Shown here piece by piece: positions 37,539 through 48,255 of a stretch of DNA of 64,000 nucleotides (the stretch's first letter is position 1; the number at the start of each line of letters is the position of its first letter). The notes beneath the pieces were generated by a model. That model was not told where the DNA came from, made no database searches, and saw only the letters and a list, made by a program, of their open reading frames with translations. The stretch covers positions 350,710-414,709 of the forward strand of contig NZ_RJLM01000001.1 in the NCBI RefSeq assembly GCF_004104355.1, in the 5' to 3' direction. The position numbers and the translations under genes were made by a program. The DNA is from Photobacterium chitinilyticum. GTDB lineage: Bacteria; Pseudomonadota; Gammaproteobacteria; Enterobacterales; Vibrionaceae.

Positions 37539-38462
37539 ATGCCTAAGTTCGCGATTGTATTCCCAGGTCAGGGCTCTCAAGCCGTAGGTATGCTAGCAGA
37601 GTTAGCGGAGCAGTTTGATGTTGTGAAGCAGACTTTTGCTGAAGCATCTGATGCGCTTGGTTATGACCTATGGGCACTTGTTCAGGATGGTCCTGCCGAT
37701 GCTCTAAACCAGACTCACCGTACCCAGCCTGCGTTGCTAACAGCTTCTGTTGCAATCTGGCGAGTATGGCAACAACAGGGTGGCGAACAGCCAACTGTTC
37801 TGGCAGGCCATAGCTTGGGTGAGTACTCAGCGTTGGTTTGTGCCGGTGTGATTGACTTTAAAGCAGCGGTGAAGCTAGTTGAGCTTCGCGGTCAGCTAAT
37901 GCAAGAAGCCGTACCAGCGGGTGTTGGTGCGATGTCTGCGATCATCGGTCTAGACAATGATGCGATTGCAAAAGCCTGCGAAGAGGCTGCAGAAGGTCAG
38001 GTTGTTTCTCCTGTGAACTTCAATTCGCCAGGTCAAGTTGTTATTGCAGGTAATAAAGAAGCAGTAGAGCGCGCCAATGTGTTATGTAAAGAAGCAGGTG
38101 CGAAGCGTGCGCTTCCTCTTCCGGTTTCTGTACCATCTCACTGTGAGCTTATGAAGCCAGCCGCTGATAAGCTAGCAGTAGCGCTAGAAAGCATCGAATT
38201 TAGTACGCCTACAGTTCCTGTGATCAACAATGCCGACGTTGCGACGGAAACCACTCCTGCTGCAATCAAGCAAGCTTTGGTTAAGCAGCTATATGGTCCT
38301 GTTCGTTGGACAGAATCTGTTGAACGCATGGCTGAAGAAGGTATCGAGAAGCTACTAGAAATGGGACCGGGCAAAGTATTGACCGGTCTGACAAAACGTA
38401 TTAATCGCGCACTTGGTAGTGCTGCAGTGAATGATCCAGCGAGTCTGGACGCTGCCAAGTAA
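37539..38462 (+). CDS. fabD: Malonyl-CoA:ACP transacylase
   Basis: Loads malonyl groups onto ACP. The active-site Ser92 lies in GHSLGEYSALV, the same number as in E. coli FabD; the QGSQ motif is at residues 11-14, and PVSVPSHCELMKPA carries the catalytic His. 307 residues. AAGGA lies upstream of the ATG. A short hairpin (AGCCTGC/GCAGGCT) follows before fabG. Confidence 0.97.
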   Translation: MPKFAIVFPGQGSQAVGMLAELAEQFDVVKQTFAEASDALGYDLWALVQDGPADALNQTHRTQPALLTASVAIWRVWQQQGGEQPTVLAGHSLGEYSALVCAGVIDFKAAVKLVELRGQLMQEAVPAGVGAMSAIIGLDNDAIAKACEEAAEGQVVSPVNFNSPGQVVIAGNKEAVERANVLCKEAGAKRALPLPVSVPSHCELMKPAADKLAVALESIEFSTPTVPVINNADVATETTPAAIKQALVKQLYGPVRWTESVERMAEEGIEKLLEMGPGKVLTGLTKRINRALGSAAVNDPASLDAAK

Positions 38463-38518
38463 GGTTGTAGCCTGCTTCTGGGGGCAGGCTGCATGCTATT
38501 TATAGAAGAGGAATGACA

Positions 38519-39253
38519 ATGAGCCTGCAAGGTAAAATTGCTCTGGTAACAGGTGCGAGCCGTGGTATCGGCCGTGCTATCGCTGAAATTTTGGTTGAAC
38601 GTGGTGCTACGGTTATTGGTACTGCAACATCTGAAAACGGTGCAGAAGCCATCAGTGCATACTTAGGTGACAACGGCAAGGGCCTGGCGCTGAACGTAAC
38701 GTCCCCTGAGTCAATCGAAGCGGTACTGAAAGAAATCAAAGCACAGTACGGTGACATTGATATCTTGGTTAACAACGCGGGTATCACTCGTGATAACTTG
38801 CTGATGCGTATGAAAGATGACGAGTGGCAAGACATCATGGATACTAACCTGACGTCTATCTTCCGCCTGTCTAAAGCTGTTTTGCGTGCCATGATGAAAA
38901 AGCGTCATGGTCGTATTATCAGTATTGGCTCTGTAGTCGGTACAATGGGTAATGCAGGTCAGACAAACTATGCAGCAGCGAAAGCCGGCTTGATTGGATT
39001 TACCAAGTCGATGGCACGTGAAGTTGCTTCGCGCGGGATTACAGTAAACGCCGTTGCTCCGGGTTTTATTGAAACAGATATGACCAAAGCACTGAACGAT
39101 GAGCAGCGTGCTGCTACACTAGCAGGTGTTCCTGCCGGTCGTTTGGGTGATCCGCGTGAAATTGCGGCAGCAGTCGCATTTTTGGCATCGGAAGATGCAG
39201 GTTATGTAACCGGCGAAACACTACATGTTAACGGCGGCATGTACATGATTTAA
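38519..39253 (+). CDS. fabG: 3-oxoacyl-ACP reductase
   Basis: NADPH-dependent short-chain dehydrogenase for the first reduction in fatty acid elongation. TGASRGIGRAI (cofactor), NNAGIT, catalytic Ser in GSVVG and the YxxxK of NYAAAKAGL are present; the protein ends LHVNGGMYMI. I chose ATG 38519 (MSLQGKIAL) because GAGG is 7 bases upstream; the ATG at 38513 would touch that site. 244 residues, as in E. coli. Confidence 0.97.
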   Translation: MSLQGKIALVTGASRGIGRAIAEILVERGATVIGTATSENGAEAISAYLGDNGKGLALNVTSPESIEAVLKEIKAQYGDIDILVNNAGITRDNLLMRMKDDEWQDIMDTNLTSIFRLSKAVLRAMMKKRHGRIISIGSVVGTMGNAGQTNYAAAKAGLIGFTKSMAREVASRGITVNAVAPGFIETDMTKALNDEQRAATLAGVPAGRLGDPREIAAAVAFLASEDAGYVTGETLHVNGGMYMI

Positions 39254-39257
39254 CCAA

Positions 39258-39348
39258 AAAAGTTGCATTAGTTGATGATGCAGGTCAAACTCGTCTTGTT
39301 TTCAATGAAAATCGTGGTTTGACCAGCGTGTTGAGTATTGCAACTTTT
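39258..39348 (+). repeat. Nested inverted repeats between fabG and acpP
   Basis: Outer arms AAAAGTTGCA (39258-39267) and TGCAACTTTT (39339-39348) and inner arms GGTCAAAC (39283-39290) and GTTTGACC (39317-39324) are all perfect. Together they allow a branched or bulged 91-nt stem-loop immediately after the fabG stop. No T tract follows. Confidence 0.75.
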
Positions 39349-39410
39349 GCAGTAATGAATAAACTACAGCAAATCGCATTAGCGAATTCTTGTTTTAAGG
39401 AAATAGATTA

Positions 39411-39647
39411 ATGAGCAACATCGAAGATCGCGTAAAAAAAATCATTATTGAGCAACTGGGTGTAGACGAAGCTGAAGTTAAGAACGAAGCTTCTTTCGTT
39501 GACGATCTAGGTGCAGATTCTTTAGATACTGTTGAACTAGTAATGGCTCTTGAAGAAGAATTCGATACTGAGATTCCAGACGAAGAAGCTGAAAAAATTA
39601 CTACAGTTCAAGCTGCTATCGACTACGTTGTTGGCGCATCTGAGTAA
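39411..39647 (+). CDS. acpP: Acyl carrier protein
   Basis: A 78-residue acidic four-helix protein. Ser37 in the [16 protein letters not shown] motif carries phosphopantetheine. It is close to E. coli AcpP, with changes only at scattered positions. AAGGAAAT precedes the ATG. It serves fatty acid and lipid A synthesis and is expected to be the most highly expressed gene in the window. Confidence 0.98.
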   Translation: MSNIEDRVKKIIIEQLGVDEAEVKNEASFVDDLGADSLDTVELVMALEEEFDTEIPDEEAEKITTVQAAIDYVVGASE

Positions 39648-39662
39648 TTAAAGAACTCCCTC

Positions 39663-39690
39663 CAGGCGGTCACCATGACCGCCTGATTTT
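39663..39690 (+). terminator. Terminator/attenuator after acpP
   Basis: A 10-bp perfect stem CAGGCGGTCA/TGACCGCCTG with a CCA loop is followed by ATTTTAT. It may reduce read-through from acpP into fabF. Confidence 0.75.
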
Positions 39691-39733
39691 ATATCGAAAT
39701 CTGTTTTATCCTCAATTCCCGGAGAAATTAATC

Positions 39734-40969
39734 GTGTCAAAACGTCGCGTAGTTGTTACTGGCATGGGTATGCTGTCACCGGTTGGCAATTCTGTTGAAT
39801 CTTCATGGAAAGCCCTACTGGCCGGCACTAGCGGTATTAGCACTATCGAGCATTTTGATGCTAGCGCATTTGCTACTCGTTTTGCTGGTCTGGTCAAAGA
39901 CTTCAACTGTGAAGATTACATGACCAAAAAAGATGCCCGCAAAATGGACTTGTTCATTCAATACGGTATTGCAGCAGGTGTACAGGCGTTAAAAGACTCT
40001 GGTTTTGAAGTAACTGAAGAAAACGCCCCACGTATTGGTGTGGCTATCGGTTCTGGTATTGGTGGTCTAGGTCTCATTGAGGCTAACCATAAATCTCTGA
40101 TGGAAAAAGGTCCGCGCAAAATTAGCCCGTTCTTTGTTCCGTCAACGATTGTAAATATGATCGCCGGCCACATGTCTATCATGCACGGTCTTCGTGGTCC
40201 GAACATCGCTATTTCTACGGCATGTACAACTGGCCTTCACAATATTGGCCATGCTGCGCGTATGATTGCTTACGGCGATGCAGATGCAATGCTAGCTGGT
40301 GGTGCAGAAAAAGCATCGACGCTAGGTATGGGTGGTTTCGCCGCAGCGAAAGCACTGTCAACCCGAAATGATGATCCTCAAGCAGCCTCTCGTCCGTGGG
40401 ATAAAGACCGCGACGGTTTTGTACTGGGTGACGGTGCCGGCATGATGGTGCTTGAAGAATACGAACATGCGAAAGCGCGTGGTGCAAAAATTTACGCTGA
40501 GCTTGTTGGTTTTGGTATGAGTGGTGATGCTTTCCACATGACATCACCAAGTGCAGATGGTTCTGGTGGTGCGCTGGCGATGGAAGCGGCAATCCGCGAT
40601 GCTGGTATCAACGCAGAAGATATTGGCTATATAAACGCGCACGGTACATCGACTCCAGCAGGTGATGTGGCTGAAACTCTAGGCATCAAGCGTGCTATGG
40701 GTTCGGCGGCAGATAAAGTGATGGTTTCGTCTACTAAATCTATGACTGGTCACCTACTGGGTGCTGCGGGTTCTGTCGAGTCCATCATTACAGCAATGAC
40801 ACTGGTTGATCAGGTTGTTCCACCAACAATCAACCTAGACAATCCGGATGAGGGTTGTGACCTGGATTATGTTCCAGGCGAGGCTCGTCAGGCTAAATTT
40901 GAGTACGCTTTGTGTAACTCGTTTGGTTTCGGCGGCACCAACGGTTCGTTGCTATTTAAGAAAATCTAA
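39734..40969 (+). CDS. fabF: 3-oxoacyl-ACP synthase II
   Basis: Elongating condensing enzyme that also matters for cold adjustment of membrane lipids in bacteria. The catalytic Cys of [12 protein letters not shown], the two His of [12 protein letters not shown] and [13 protein letters not shown], and the C-terminal [14 protein letters not shown] are present. 411 residues. It starts with GTG at 39734 behind GGAGA. Confidence 0.97.
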   Translation: MSKRRVVVTGMGMLSPVGNSVESSWKALLAGTSGISTIEHFDASAFATRFAGLVKDFNCEDYMTKKDARKMDLFIQYGIAAGVQALKDSGFEVTEENAPRIGVAIGSGIGGLGLIEANHKSLMEKGPRKISPFFVPSTIVNMIAGHMSIMHGLRGPNIAISTACTTGLHNIGHAARMIAYGDADAMLAGGAEKASTLGMGGFAAAKALSTRNDDPQAASRPWDKDRDGFVLGDGAGMMVLEEYEHAKARGAKIYAELVGFGMSGDAFHMTSPSADGSGGALAMEAAIRDAGINAEDIGYINAHGTSTPAGDVAETLGIKRAMGSAADKVMVSSTKSMTGHLLGAAGSVESIITAMTLVDQVVPPTINLDNPDEGCDLDYVPGEARQAKFEYALCNSFGFGGTNGSLLFKKI

Positions 40970-40990
40970 CGATAACCTGTTATCATTGAG

Positions 40991-41023
40991 CGGCCTGGTG
41001 TTTTGCACCGGGCCGTTTTTTTT
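40991..41023 (+). terminator. Rho-independent terminator of fabF
   Basis: A 10-bp GC-rich stem CGGCCTGGTG/CACCGGGCCG (one T-G pair) is followed by eight T. The next gene still starts only 40 bases on, so pabC may have its own promoter or depend on read-through. Confidence 0.9.
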
Positions 41024-41062
41024 GGTTACTCTTTTGTTATTTGGGACTGGGTTGATATCGGA

Positions 41063-41872
41063 ATGATACTGGTAAACGGCATAGAGCAGAGTAACGTTGC
41101 CGTTACTGACCGGGCTATGCAATATGGTGATGGCTGTTTTACGACCATCCTTGTTGAGCATGGCAAGCCGAGGTTATGGCCTCTGCATTTGCAGCGATTA
41201 CAGAACAATGTGGCGGCATTTCATATCACGGATCCGGACTGGGCGCAGGTAACCGAAACGGTTCACCTTTTGGCTGCCAAATACCCGGACCACGGTGGTG
41301 TGAAGGTGCTGATTAGCCGTGGCTCGGGAGGGCGTGGATATAGCTCTGTAGGGTGTACGACTACTCAGGTGGTGATCTCCGATTTTGCTTGGCCTGCTCA
41401 TTATACGGCATGGCAGCAGCAGGGGATTGCCTTGGGTGTCTGTCAGCAACGATTGGCTCTTTCACCCATGTTGGCGGGTTTCAAGCATCTCAACCGTCTC
41501 GAGCAGGTGTTACTGAAGCAGGAAACTGAGCAAGCCGGCTGGTTGGATGCTGTTGCGCTTGACGTCAACGGTGATGTAGTAGAAGCAACGGCCTCGAATA
41601 TTTTCTGGCGCAGGGGCCAGACGCTCTATACGCCTGAGTTAGATATGTCAGGTGTCCATGGGGTGATGCGTGCCCATGTGATCACACTGGCAGCGGATTG
41701 CGGCTATTGTATAGAGTTTGTCAAAAAGCCACTTGATGTATTGCTTTGTGCCGATGAAGTCTTTATTACTAATGCCCTGATGGCGTTGGTGCCAGTTACA
41801 GAAATAAACGGAACTCGATTTGCAGCGCACACAGCGCTGAAAGTGTTAAACAAGAGGTTGTACACGTGTTAA
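41063..41872 (+). CDS. pabC: Aminodeoxychorismate lyase
   Basis: A PLP enzyme that releases pyruvate from aminodeoxychorismate to give p-aminobenzoate for folate. MILVNGIEQSNVAVTDRAMQ, YGDGCFTTILVEHG, the PLP lysine in GFKHLNRLEQVLLK and EATASNIFW are family motifs. ATG 41063 gives 269 residues, matching E. coli (269). The longer frame opening at 41003 runs into the fabF terminator and is rejected. Its end overlaps mltG by 7 bases. Confidence 0.95.
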   Translation: MILVNGIEQSNVAVTDRAMQYGDGCFTTILVEHGKPRLWPLHLQRLQNNVAAFHITDPDWAQVTETVHLLAAKYPDHGGVKVLISRGSGGRGYSSVGCTTTQVVISDFAWPAHYTAWQQQGIALGVCQQRLALSPMLAGFKHLNRLEQVLLKQETEQAGWLDAVALDVNGDVVEATASNIFWRRGQTLYTPELDMSGVHGVMRAHVITLAADCGYCIEFVKKPLDVLLCADEVFITNALMALVPVTEINGTRFAAHTALKVLNKRLYTC

Positions 41873-42879
41873 AGAAGTTGGTAATAGCAGTTGTTTTGAT
41901 GGGAATGATTGCTGCCGGTGGGCTTGGATGGGCATATCAGCAGGTGAAGGGGTCGCTCCAGCAACCGGTTACTCATGATACTGAAATATTTATTACGGTA
42001 AATCCGGGCACCAGTTTTCGTGGCTTGCTGAATCAACTTGTCGGCAAGCAAATTGTACCGGCTTCTAAATGGACCCGTTGGATCTATCGTATCGAACCTG
42101 AACTAACACGTATTAAGACAGGTACCTATCAAATTCCGAATAGCGGCACGCTTCATGATGTGCTGGCTCTGATTGCTTCAGGAAAGGAACATCAATTTGC
42201 GATTACCCTTGTTGAAGGCGACAGATTTAGTGATTGGCTAGCGCAGCTTAGTACGGCACCCGAGGTGATCCATCAGACAGCAGGCATGTCCGAGGGCGAG
42301 ATAGCCGAGGCAATCGGTGCGGATATCGCCAAACTGGAAGGTTATTTGCTGCCGGAGACCTACCACTATACGTCGGGTACCACCGACCTTGAGTTACTTA
42401 AGCGTGCATATCGTCAGATGACGAGCTTGCTGGATGAGGCTTGGGAGATTCGTGATTCGAATATCCCCTTGAAGACACCTTATGAAGCCTTGATCATGGC
42501 TTCGATCATCGAAAAGGAAACGGCGGTTGATGATGAGCGTACTGTAGTATCGTCAGTATTTATGAACCGTCTCAATAAAAGGATGCGGCTTCAGACGGAT
42601 CCTACCGTTATTTATGGCATGGGTGACAAATATAAAGGTAACATCCGTAAGCGTGATTTACGCACCCCTACACCGTATAACACCTATACCATCTTCGGCT
42701 TGCCGCCGACGCCGATAGCAATGCCAAGCAAGGCGTCGGTTCTTGCTGCAGTCAAGCCTGAAGACAGCAATTACTATTATTTCGTTGCCGACGGCAAGGG
42801 CGGCCACAAGTTTTCGAAAACGCTAAGCGAGCATAATCGTGCTGTGCGTGCCTACCTAAGAACATTAAAGAAAAAATAA
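41866..42879 (+). CDS. mltG: Endolytic murein transglycosylase MltG (YceG)
   Basis: An inner-membrane-anchored lytic transglycosylase thought to cut nascent glycan strands and end their growth. One N-terminal transmembrane helix (about 4-24) is followed by a LysM-like segment and the YceG domain with the catalytic Glu in [20 protein letters not shown] and [17 protein letters not shown] are typical. GTG start inside the end of pabC, 337 residues (340 in E. coli). The stop overlaps the tmk start by one base. Confidence 0.95.
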   Translation: MLKKLVIAVVLMGMIAAGGLGWAYQQVKGSLQQPVTHDTEIFITVNPGTSFRGLLNQLVGKQIVPASKWTRWIYRIEPELTRIKTGTYQIPNSGTLHDVLALIASGKEHQFAITLVEGDRFSDWLAQLSTAPEVIHQTAGMSEGEIAEAIGADIAKLEGYLLPETYHYTSGTTDLELLKRAYRQMTSLLDEAWEIRDSNIPLKTPYEALIMASIIEKETAVDDERTVVSSVFMNRLNKRMRLQTDPTVIYGMGDKYKGNIRKRDLRTPTPYNTYTIFGLPPTPIAMPSKASVLAAVKPEDSNYYYFVADGKGGHKFSKTLSEHNRAVRAYLRTLKKK

Positions 42880-43508
42880 TGACTGGAAAATTTATTGTAA
42901 TTGAAGGCCTTGAAGGGGCCGGCAAAAGTACGGCAATCAACCAAGTTGCTGCGGTATTGTCAGCGCACGGGATTGAATCGCCGGAGCTAACGCGAGAGCC
43001 TGGCGGTACTCCGCTTGCCGAGCAGATGCGGGCGTTGGTTAAGGAAGGCCACCCAGATGAGCCTTTGACCGATATGGCTGAGCTATTGCTGCTTTATGCT
43101 GCACGTATCCAACTGGTCGACAATGTGATAAAGCCAGCCTTAGCCCAAGGTCGCTGGGTGGTTGGTGACCGTCACGATATGTCATCGCAGGCCTATCAGG
43201 GAGGAGGCCGTGGCTTCGATATCGCTTTGATGGAAAATCTGCGCAATACCGTCCTCGGCGATTTCCGTCCAGATTTTACTATTTATATGGATATCGATCC
43301 GGTTCTAGGTCTTGAACGTGCCCGCGGGCGAGGCGAGCTTGACCGTATTGAGCAGATGAATATTGATTTCTTCCATCGTGCCCGTGCTCGTTTCCTCGAG
43401 TTGTCAGAGAATGATCCTCGCGTCGCCATCATTGATGCGAGCCAGTCGTTGGAAGCCGTTACGGCAGATATTTCCCTGGCGTTGACGACTTGGCTGGAGC
43501 AACAATAG
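42879..43508 (+). CDS. tmk: Thymidylate kinase
   Basis: Phosphorylates dTMP to dTDP. The P-loop is [13 protein letters not shown]; the DR(Y/H) motif [17 protein letters not shown] and the LID region [12 protein letters not shown] follow. 209 residues. The ATG shares an A with the mltG stop (TAATG), so translation is coupled. Confidence 0.97.
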   Translation: MTGKFIVIEGLEGAGKSTAINQVAAVLSAHGIESPELTREPGGTPLAEQMRALVKEGHPDEPLTDMAELLLLYAARIQLVDNVIKPALAQGRWVVGDRHDMSSQAYQGGGRGFDIALMENLRNTVLGDFRPDFTIYMDIDPVLGLERARGRGELDRIEQMNIDFFHRARARFLELSENDPRVAIIDASQSLEAVTADISLALTTWLEQQ

Positions 43509-43509
43509 T

Positions 43510-44472
43510 ATGCTTTACCCATGGCAGCAGAGTTTGTGGCAGAACTGGCAGCTGTTGCTTGGCCAGGGGCGCCTTCATCATGCAATCTTACTGCTCGCGG
43601 TAAGAGGGAGCGGGCGCGAAGTCCTGGCACAACAGTTAGCTCAAACGGTACTTTGCCAAAATTGCGATACTGAGCCTTGCGGCGTGTGTCATAGCTGCAA
43701 GCTGTTCGCCGCCAAGACGCATCCCGATTTTCATATCATTGCCCCTCTGCAGGAAGGAAAGCAGATTGGGGTTGATGCGGTCCGTCAATGTAACCGTTGG
43801 GCAGTCGAAACGTCGCAGTTGGCCGGACAGCGTGTGATCATGATAGAGCATGCTGACGCACTTGGTGAGGCTGCGGCCAATGCTTTGCTGAAAACGTTGG
43901 AAGAGCCGCCGTCGGGATGTCAGTTTATTTTGACGGCCCAGTCTCTGGATAGTCTGCTGCCGACGATCAATAGCCGTTGTAACAAGTGGCGCCTGACTAC
44001 TCCCGATGAGCAGGAAACACAGCGTTGGGTCGAACGGCAGATGATGCAAACGGTCAAACTGGAGTCGGTACGACTGAACGGTGGCGCGCCGTTGGCGACA
44101 AAACAGTTCATTGAGCAAGGGCAGGATATTCGCCACGGAAATCTGCTTGAGGCTTTGAGCAACTTTCTGCTGCCGCCTTTTACCGGTATTTATGATGTTG
44201 CCGCGCTTTGCACCGGCGAGGGAATAGTAAGCTTAAAGTGGCTTAGTTACTTCCTTGTCGATTGTATTAAACTACAGCAAGGCGTCAGCACACATTTTGT
44301 TCATAATGAGTCACTTGATAAGGTACAAGCAGTAGCCTCACAGATAAACCCGGCAGTCCTGTTGAGCCAGGTACGCAAGGCTAATGAGTTGCACCGGAAG
44401 CTGGAAAAACATACGGGTCTGAATGAAGAGCTGCTGATTGTTGAGTGGTTGACTGGCTTTATTGCCGATTAA
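43510..44472 (+). CDS. holB: DNA polymerase III subunit delta'
   Basis: Clamp-loader subunit, 320 residues. The zinc module C-x8-C-x2-C-x2-C (CQNCDTEPCGVCHSC region, about residues 50-63) and the AAA+ segments IEHADALGEAAANALLKTLEEPP and TINSRCNKWRL (sensor region) are present. The usual Walker A is degenerate (VRGSGREVL), as in other delta' subunits, which do not hydrolyse ATP. It starts one base after the tmk stop. Confidence 0.95.
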   Translation: MLYPWQQSLWQNWQLLLGQGRLHHAILLLAVRGSGREVLAQQLAQTVLCQNCDTEPCGVCHSCKLFAAKTHPDFHIIAPLQEGKQIGVDAVRQCNRWAVETSQLAGQRVIMIEHADALGEAAANALLKTLEEPPSGCQFILTAQSLDSLLPTINSRCNKWRLTTPDEQETQRWVERQMMQTVKLESVRLNGGAPLATKQFIEQGQDIRHGNLLEALSNFLLPPFTGIYDVAALCTGEGIVSLKWLSYFLVDCIKLQQGVSTHFVHNESLDKVQAVASQINPAVLLSQVRKANELHRKLEKHTGLNEELLIVEWLTGFIAD

Positions 44473-44501
44473 TGTAGATAAATAGAATTGAGGAAAGGAT
44501 T

Positions 44502-45278
44502 GTGTTAGTTGATTCACATTGTCACCTGGACAAACTGGACTATGAGAAACTTCATACAGGGATTGATGATGTGTTAGCCAAAGCAAAGGCACGGGGAATT
44601 GATTATTTCCTGTCTGTTGGCGTAACCCTTGAAAGCTTCCCGGCTATGATGGAAATGATTGAGCCGCATGAGAATGTGTTTGCTTCCTGTGGTGTGCACC
44701 CATTAGATATTGAGGCTGGTTTTGACTTCGAACAATTGAAGGTGTTCGCGCAGCATGAGCGGGTGGTTGCTATTGGTGAAACAGGCCTGGATTATCATTA
44801 TCAGCCTGAGCTGGCCGAGCAGCAGCAAGAAATTTTCCGCCAGCATGTACGTCTGGCGGTGGAGCTGAACAAACCTCTCATCATTCATACCCGGATGGCG
44901 CGAGAAGACACCATGCAGATCTTGCGTGAAGAAGGTGCCGAGAAGTGTGGTGGTGTCTTGCATTGCTTCACAGAGAGCCTGGAGATGGCTCAGGAAGCGA
45001 TCGAACTTGGGTTTTATATTTCAATCTCGGGTATTGTCACCTTTAACAAAGCCAGCGAATTAAAGCATGTTGTTAGCAGCCTGCCGCTGGAGCGTTTGTT
45101 GGTAGAGACGGATTCTCCCTACCTGGCACCTATTCCGTACCGCGGAAAACAAAACCAGCCAGCCTATGTACGTGAAGTTGCCGAGTATATTGCCCTGCTA
45201 AAAGGGGTATCGGTAGAAGAGGTTGAAGAAATAACCTCCAATAATTTCTTCACTCTTTTTTCGCGGGCCGAACGCTAG
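44502..45278 (+). CDS. ycfH: TatD-family metal-dependent DNase (YcfH)
   Basis: A 258-residue TIM-barrel hydrolase. VDSHCHLD (metal His pair), IGETGLDYHY (Glu), PLIIHTRMA (His), LHCFTES (His) and LVETDSPYLAPIPYRGKQN (Asp) form the complete dinuclear metal site. YcfH/TatD proteins are 3'-5' exonucleases or deoxyribonucleases. GTG start with GGAAAGG upstream. Last gene of the run, followed by a strong terminator. Confidence 0.94.
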   Translation: MLVDSHCHLDKLDYEKLHTGIDDVLAKAKARGIDYFLSVGVTLESFPAMMEMIEPHENVFASCGVHPLDIEAGFDFEQLKVFAQHERVVAIGETGLDYHYQPELAEQQQEIFRQHVRLAVELNKPLIIHTRMAREDTMQILREEGAEKCGGVLHCFTESLEMAQEAIELGFYISISGIVTFNKASELKHVVSSLPLERLLVETDSPYLAPIPYRGKQNQPAYVREVAEYIALLKGVSVEEVEEITSNNFFTLFSRAER

Positions 45279-45306
45279 TCGTTCGATCTTCGAACATCCA
45301 GTGAAT

Positions 45307-45333
45307 AAAAAAGGAGCTTTTGCTCCTTTTTTT
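45307..45333 (+). terminator. Rho-independent terminator of tatD-family gene
   Basis: AAAAAAGGAGC and GCTCCTTTTTT pair across a TTTT loop and continue in T residues. Confidence 0.92.
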
Positions 45334-45583
45334 ATTGCTGTTGCTTCTTCTGCTTGTTTTCTAAACAAATTAGGATGCGTTAGTTTTGTTACATGAAGAA
45401 ATATTTCTTACGTAACTGAAATATAGTTACATCTTGCACTTCTCGCGAATAGTTATTATATGCCTAACTATCAATGGCTTATGGGGGTATCGTTGTTTTC
45501 CTGAGATGAGTGTCTATATCTTACTGATAGTTATGAAATTTAATTTCATTCCTTTTGGGTATTATTGATGGTTATCAAGTTTT

Positions 45584-45602
45584 ATAAAATGTGGCATTTT
45601 AT
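45584..45602. promoter_or_regulatory. Palindromic operator candidate upstream of ptsG
   Basis: Perfect 8-bp arms ATAAAATG and CATTTTAT around TGG, 110 bases before the ptsG start. Regulator unknown. Confidence 0.5.
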
Positions 45603-45687
45603 ACTATTGCCGCAATAAAAAAGGAAAGTGGTGCTAGCATTATGACTACGGGGGTAGGTCGCTTGCACTGACTTGATATCTAACTAA

Positions 45688-47142
<1,455 letters not shown>

Positions 47143-47166
47143 GACGATATCAAATTATCTGATTGT

Positions 47167-47190
47167 AAAGGGAAGCTTCGGCTTCCCTTT
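47167..47190. terminator. UUCG hairpin between ptsG and the lysine exporter gene
   Basis: A 10-bp perfect stem AAAGGGAAGC/GCTTCCCTTT with a TTCG tetraloop between converging genes. The tail is only moderately T-rich on the plus strand. Confidence 0.78.
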
Positions 47191-47214
47191 TGGTATTTAT
47201 TGTCTGTCCCGTCG

Positions 47215-48114
47215 TTAAAGCGACAGAAAGAACAACATCAGAACCGGTACCGATAGGCTGAGAATAAACCCACTGACAATTGCAATTGGTACGCAGCGGA
47301 TCCCGCCACAATTCTGGATCACAGGCAGGGTGAAGTCCATTGCTGTTGCGCCGGCATAGCCAATCGCGGTACTTGGGTAACGGCTGATCATAACTGGAAT
47401 CAGGCTTAATGCGATGAGCTCCCTGAGTAACTCATTGAGAAAGGCGGCACCGCCAAAAATAGGTCCCAAGCCGTCTCCCATCAATATTCCTGCCAGCGAA
47501 TACCAGCCAAACCCTGATGCCATTGCGAGGCCGTGGGTTACAGGAATACCAAGGATTGCGGCTGCGATGATACCGCCAGGCAGGGAGGTCAGTACAATAA
47601 TCAGCGCGATGGTCATGCCTTTTTTGTTGAGCAAGATCTGTCGTAAGGTCATCCCGCTATTGCGAAGCTGGATACCGATTAAAAACAACAGGATCAGCAA
47701 AATAACTTCGCTAGCCTGGTCGACCCAACTGAGATCAATACCAGCCAAGAGGCCGACAACCAACCCCCCGGCTACAACTAGTACCAGCTTGACTGATTCC
47801 ATCATCATTTTCATGAAAGGTAGCTGGCGGTGATCTTGGCTGGTAGCCGTGGGCCAGATCTTGTCGATGATTGGTAATGCAAGTAGGTTACAGGCACTTA
47901 TAGAAATAAAAAAAACAGCAGTATAGGTCAGTATTTGATTCAGGTTCTGCCCCAAATTGTCGAGCCCTGCCAGGCTCAGGCCCATCAACGCGAGGATTAC
48001 CAGTACAAGACGGCTAGTCTGCGTATTAATGAATGTCAGAACTGAGTCCTTGCTGACTGGGATAAGGTATCCGATCACCAGTGGCAGGAAGATATAAAGC
48101 ATCCCTGAAAACAT
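47215..48114 (-). CDS. lysO: Lysine exporter LysO (YbjE) family protein
   Basis: A 299-residue polytopic inner-membrane protein (same length as E. coli LysO). GYLIPVSKD, QTSRLVLVILALMGLSLAGLDNL, GFGWYSLAGILM and GYAGATAMDFTLPVIQNCGG are typical of the DUF340/LysO family; two Asp residues within membrane segments are needed for lysine export in E. coli. In that organism ArgP controls it. I cannot identify an operator here. Confidence 0.85.
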   Translation of the reverse strand: MFSGMLYIFLPLVIGYLIPVSKDSVLTFINTQTSRLVLVILALMGLSLAGLDNLGQNLNQILTYTAVFFISISACNLLALPIIDKIWPTATSQDHRQLPFMKMMMESVKLVLVVAGGLVVGLLAGIDLSWVDQASEVILLILLFLIGIQLRNSGMTLRQILLNKKGMTIALIIVLTSLPGGIIAAAILGIPVTHGLAMASGFGWYSLAGILMGDGLGPIFGGAAFLNELLRELIALSLIPVMISRYPSTAIGYAGATAMDFTLPVIQNCGGIRCVPIAIVSGFILSLSVPVLMLFFLSL

Positions 48115-48255
48115 GTGTATCCTTACGGCAAATATTTATTCAAATAAGCTACTATTTCTTAATGAGATAAGCAGCTTATCAGTATCAATAAGATAGGGTC
48201 AATACAACATGCCGGCAAAGAATTAAGCGGGATATATTTCTAGCAAAGGTAGAAA

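Noticed and set aside
41003-41062. N-terminal extension of pabC
   Set aside because: It begins inside the fabF terminator and has no counterpart in E. coli PabC.
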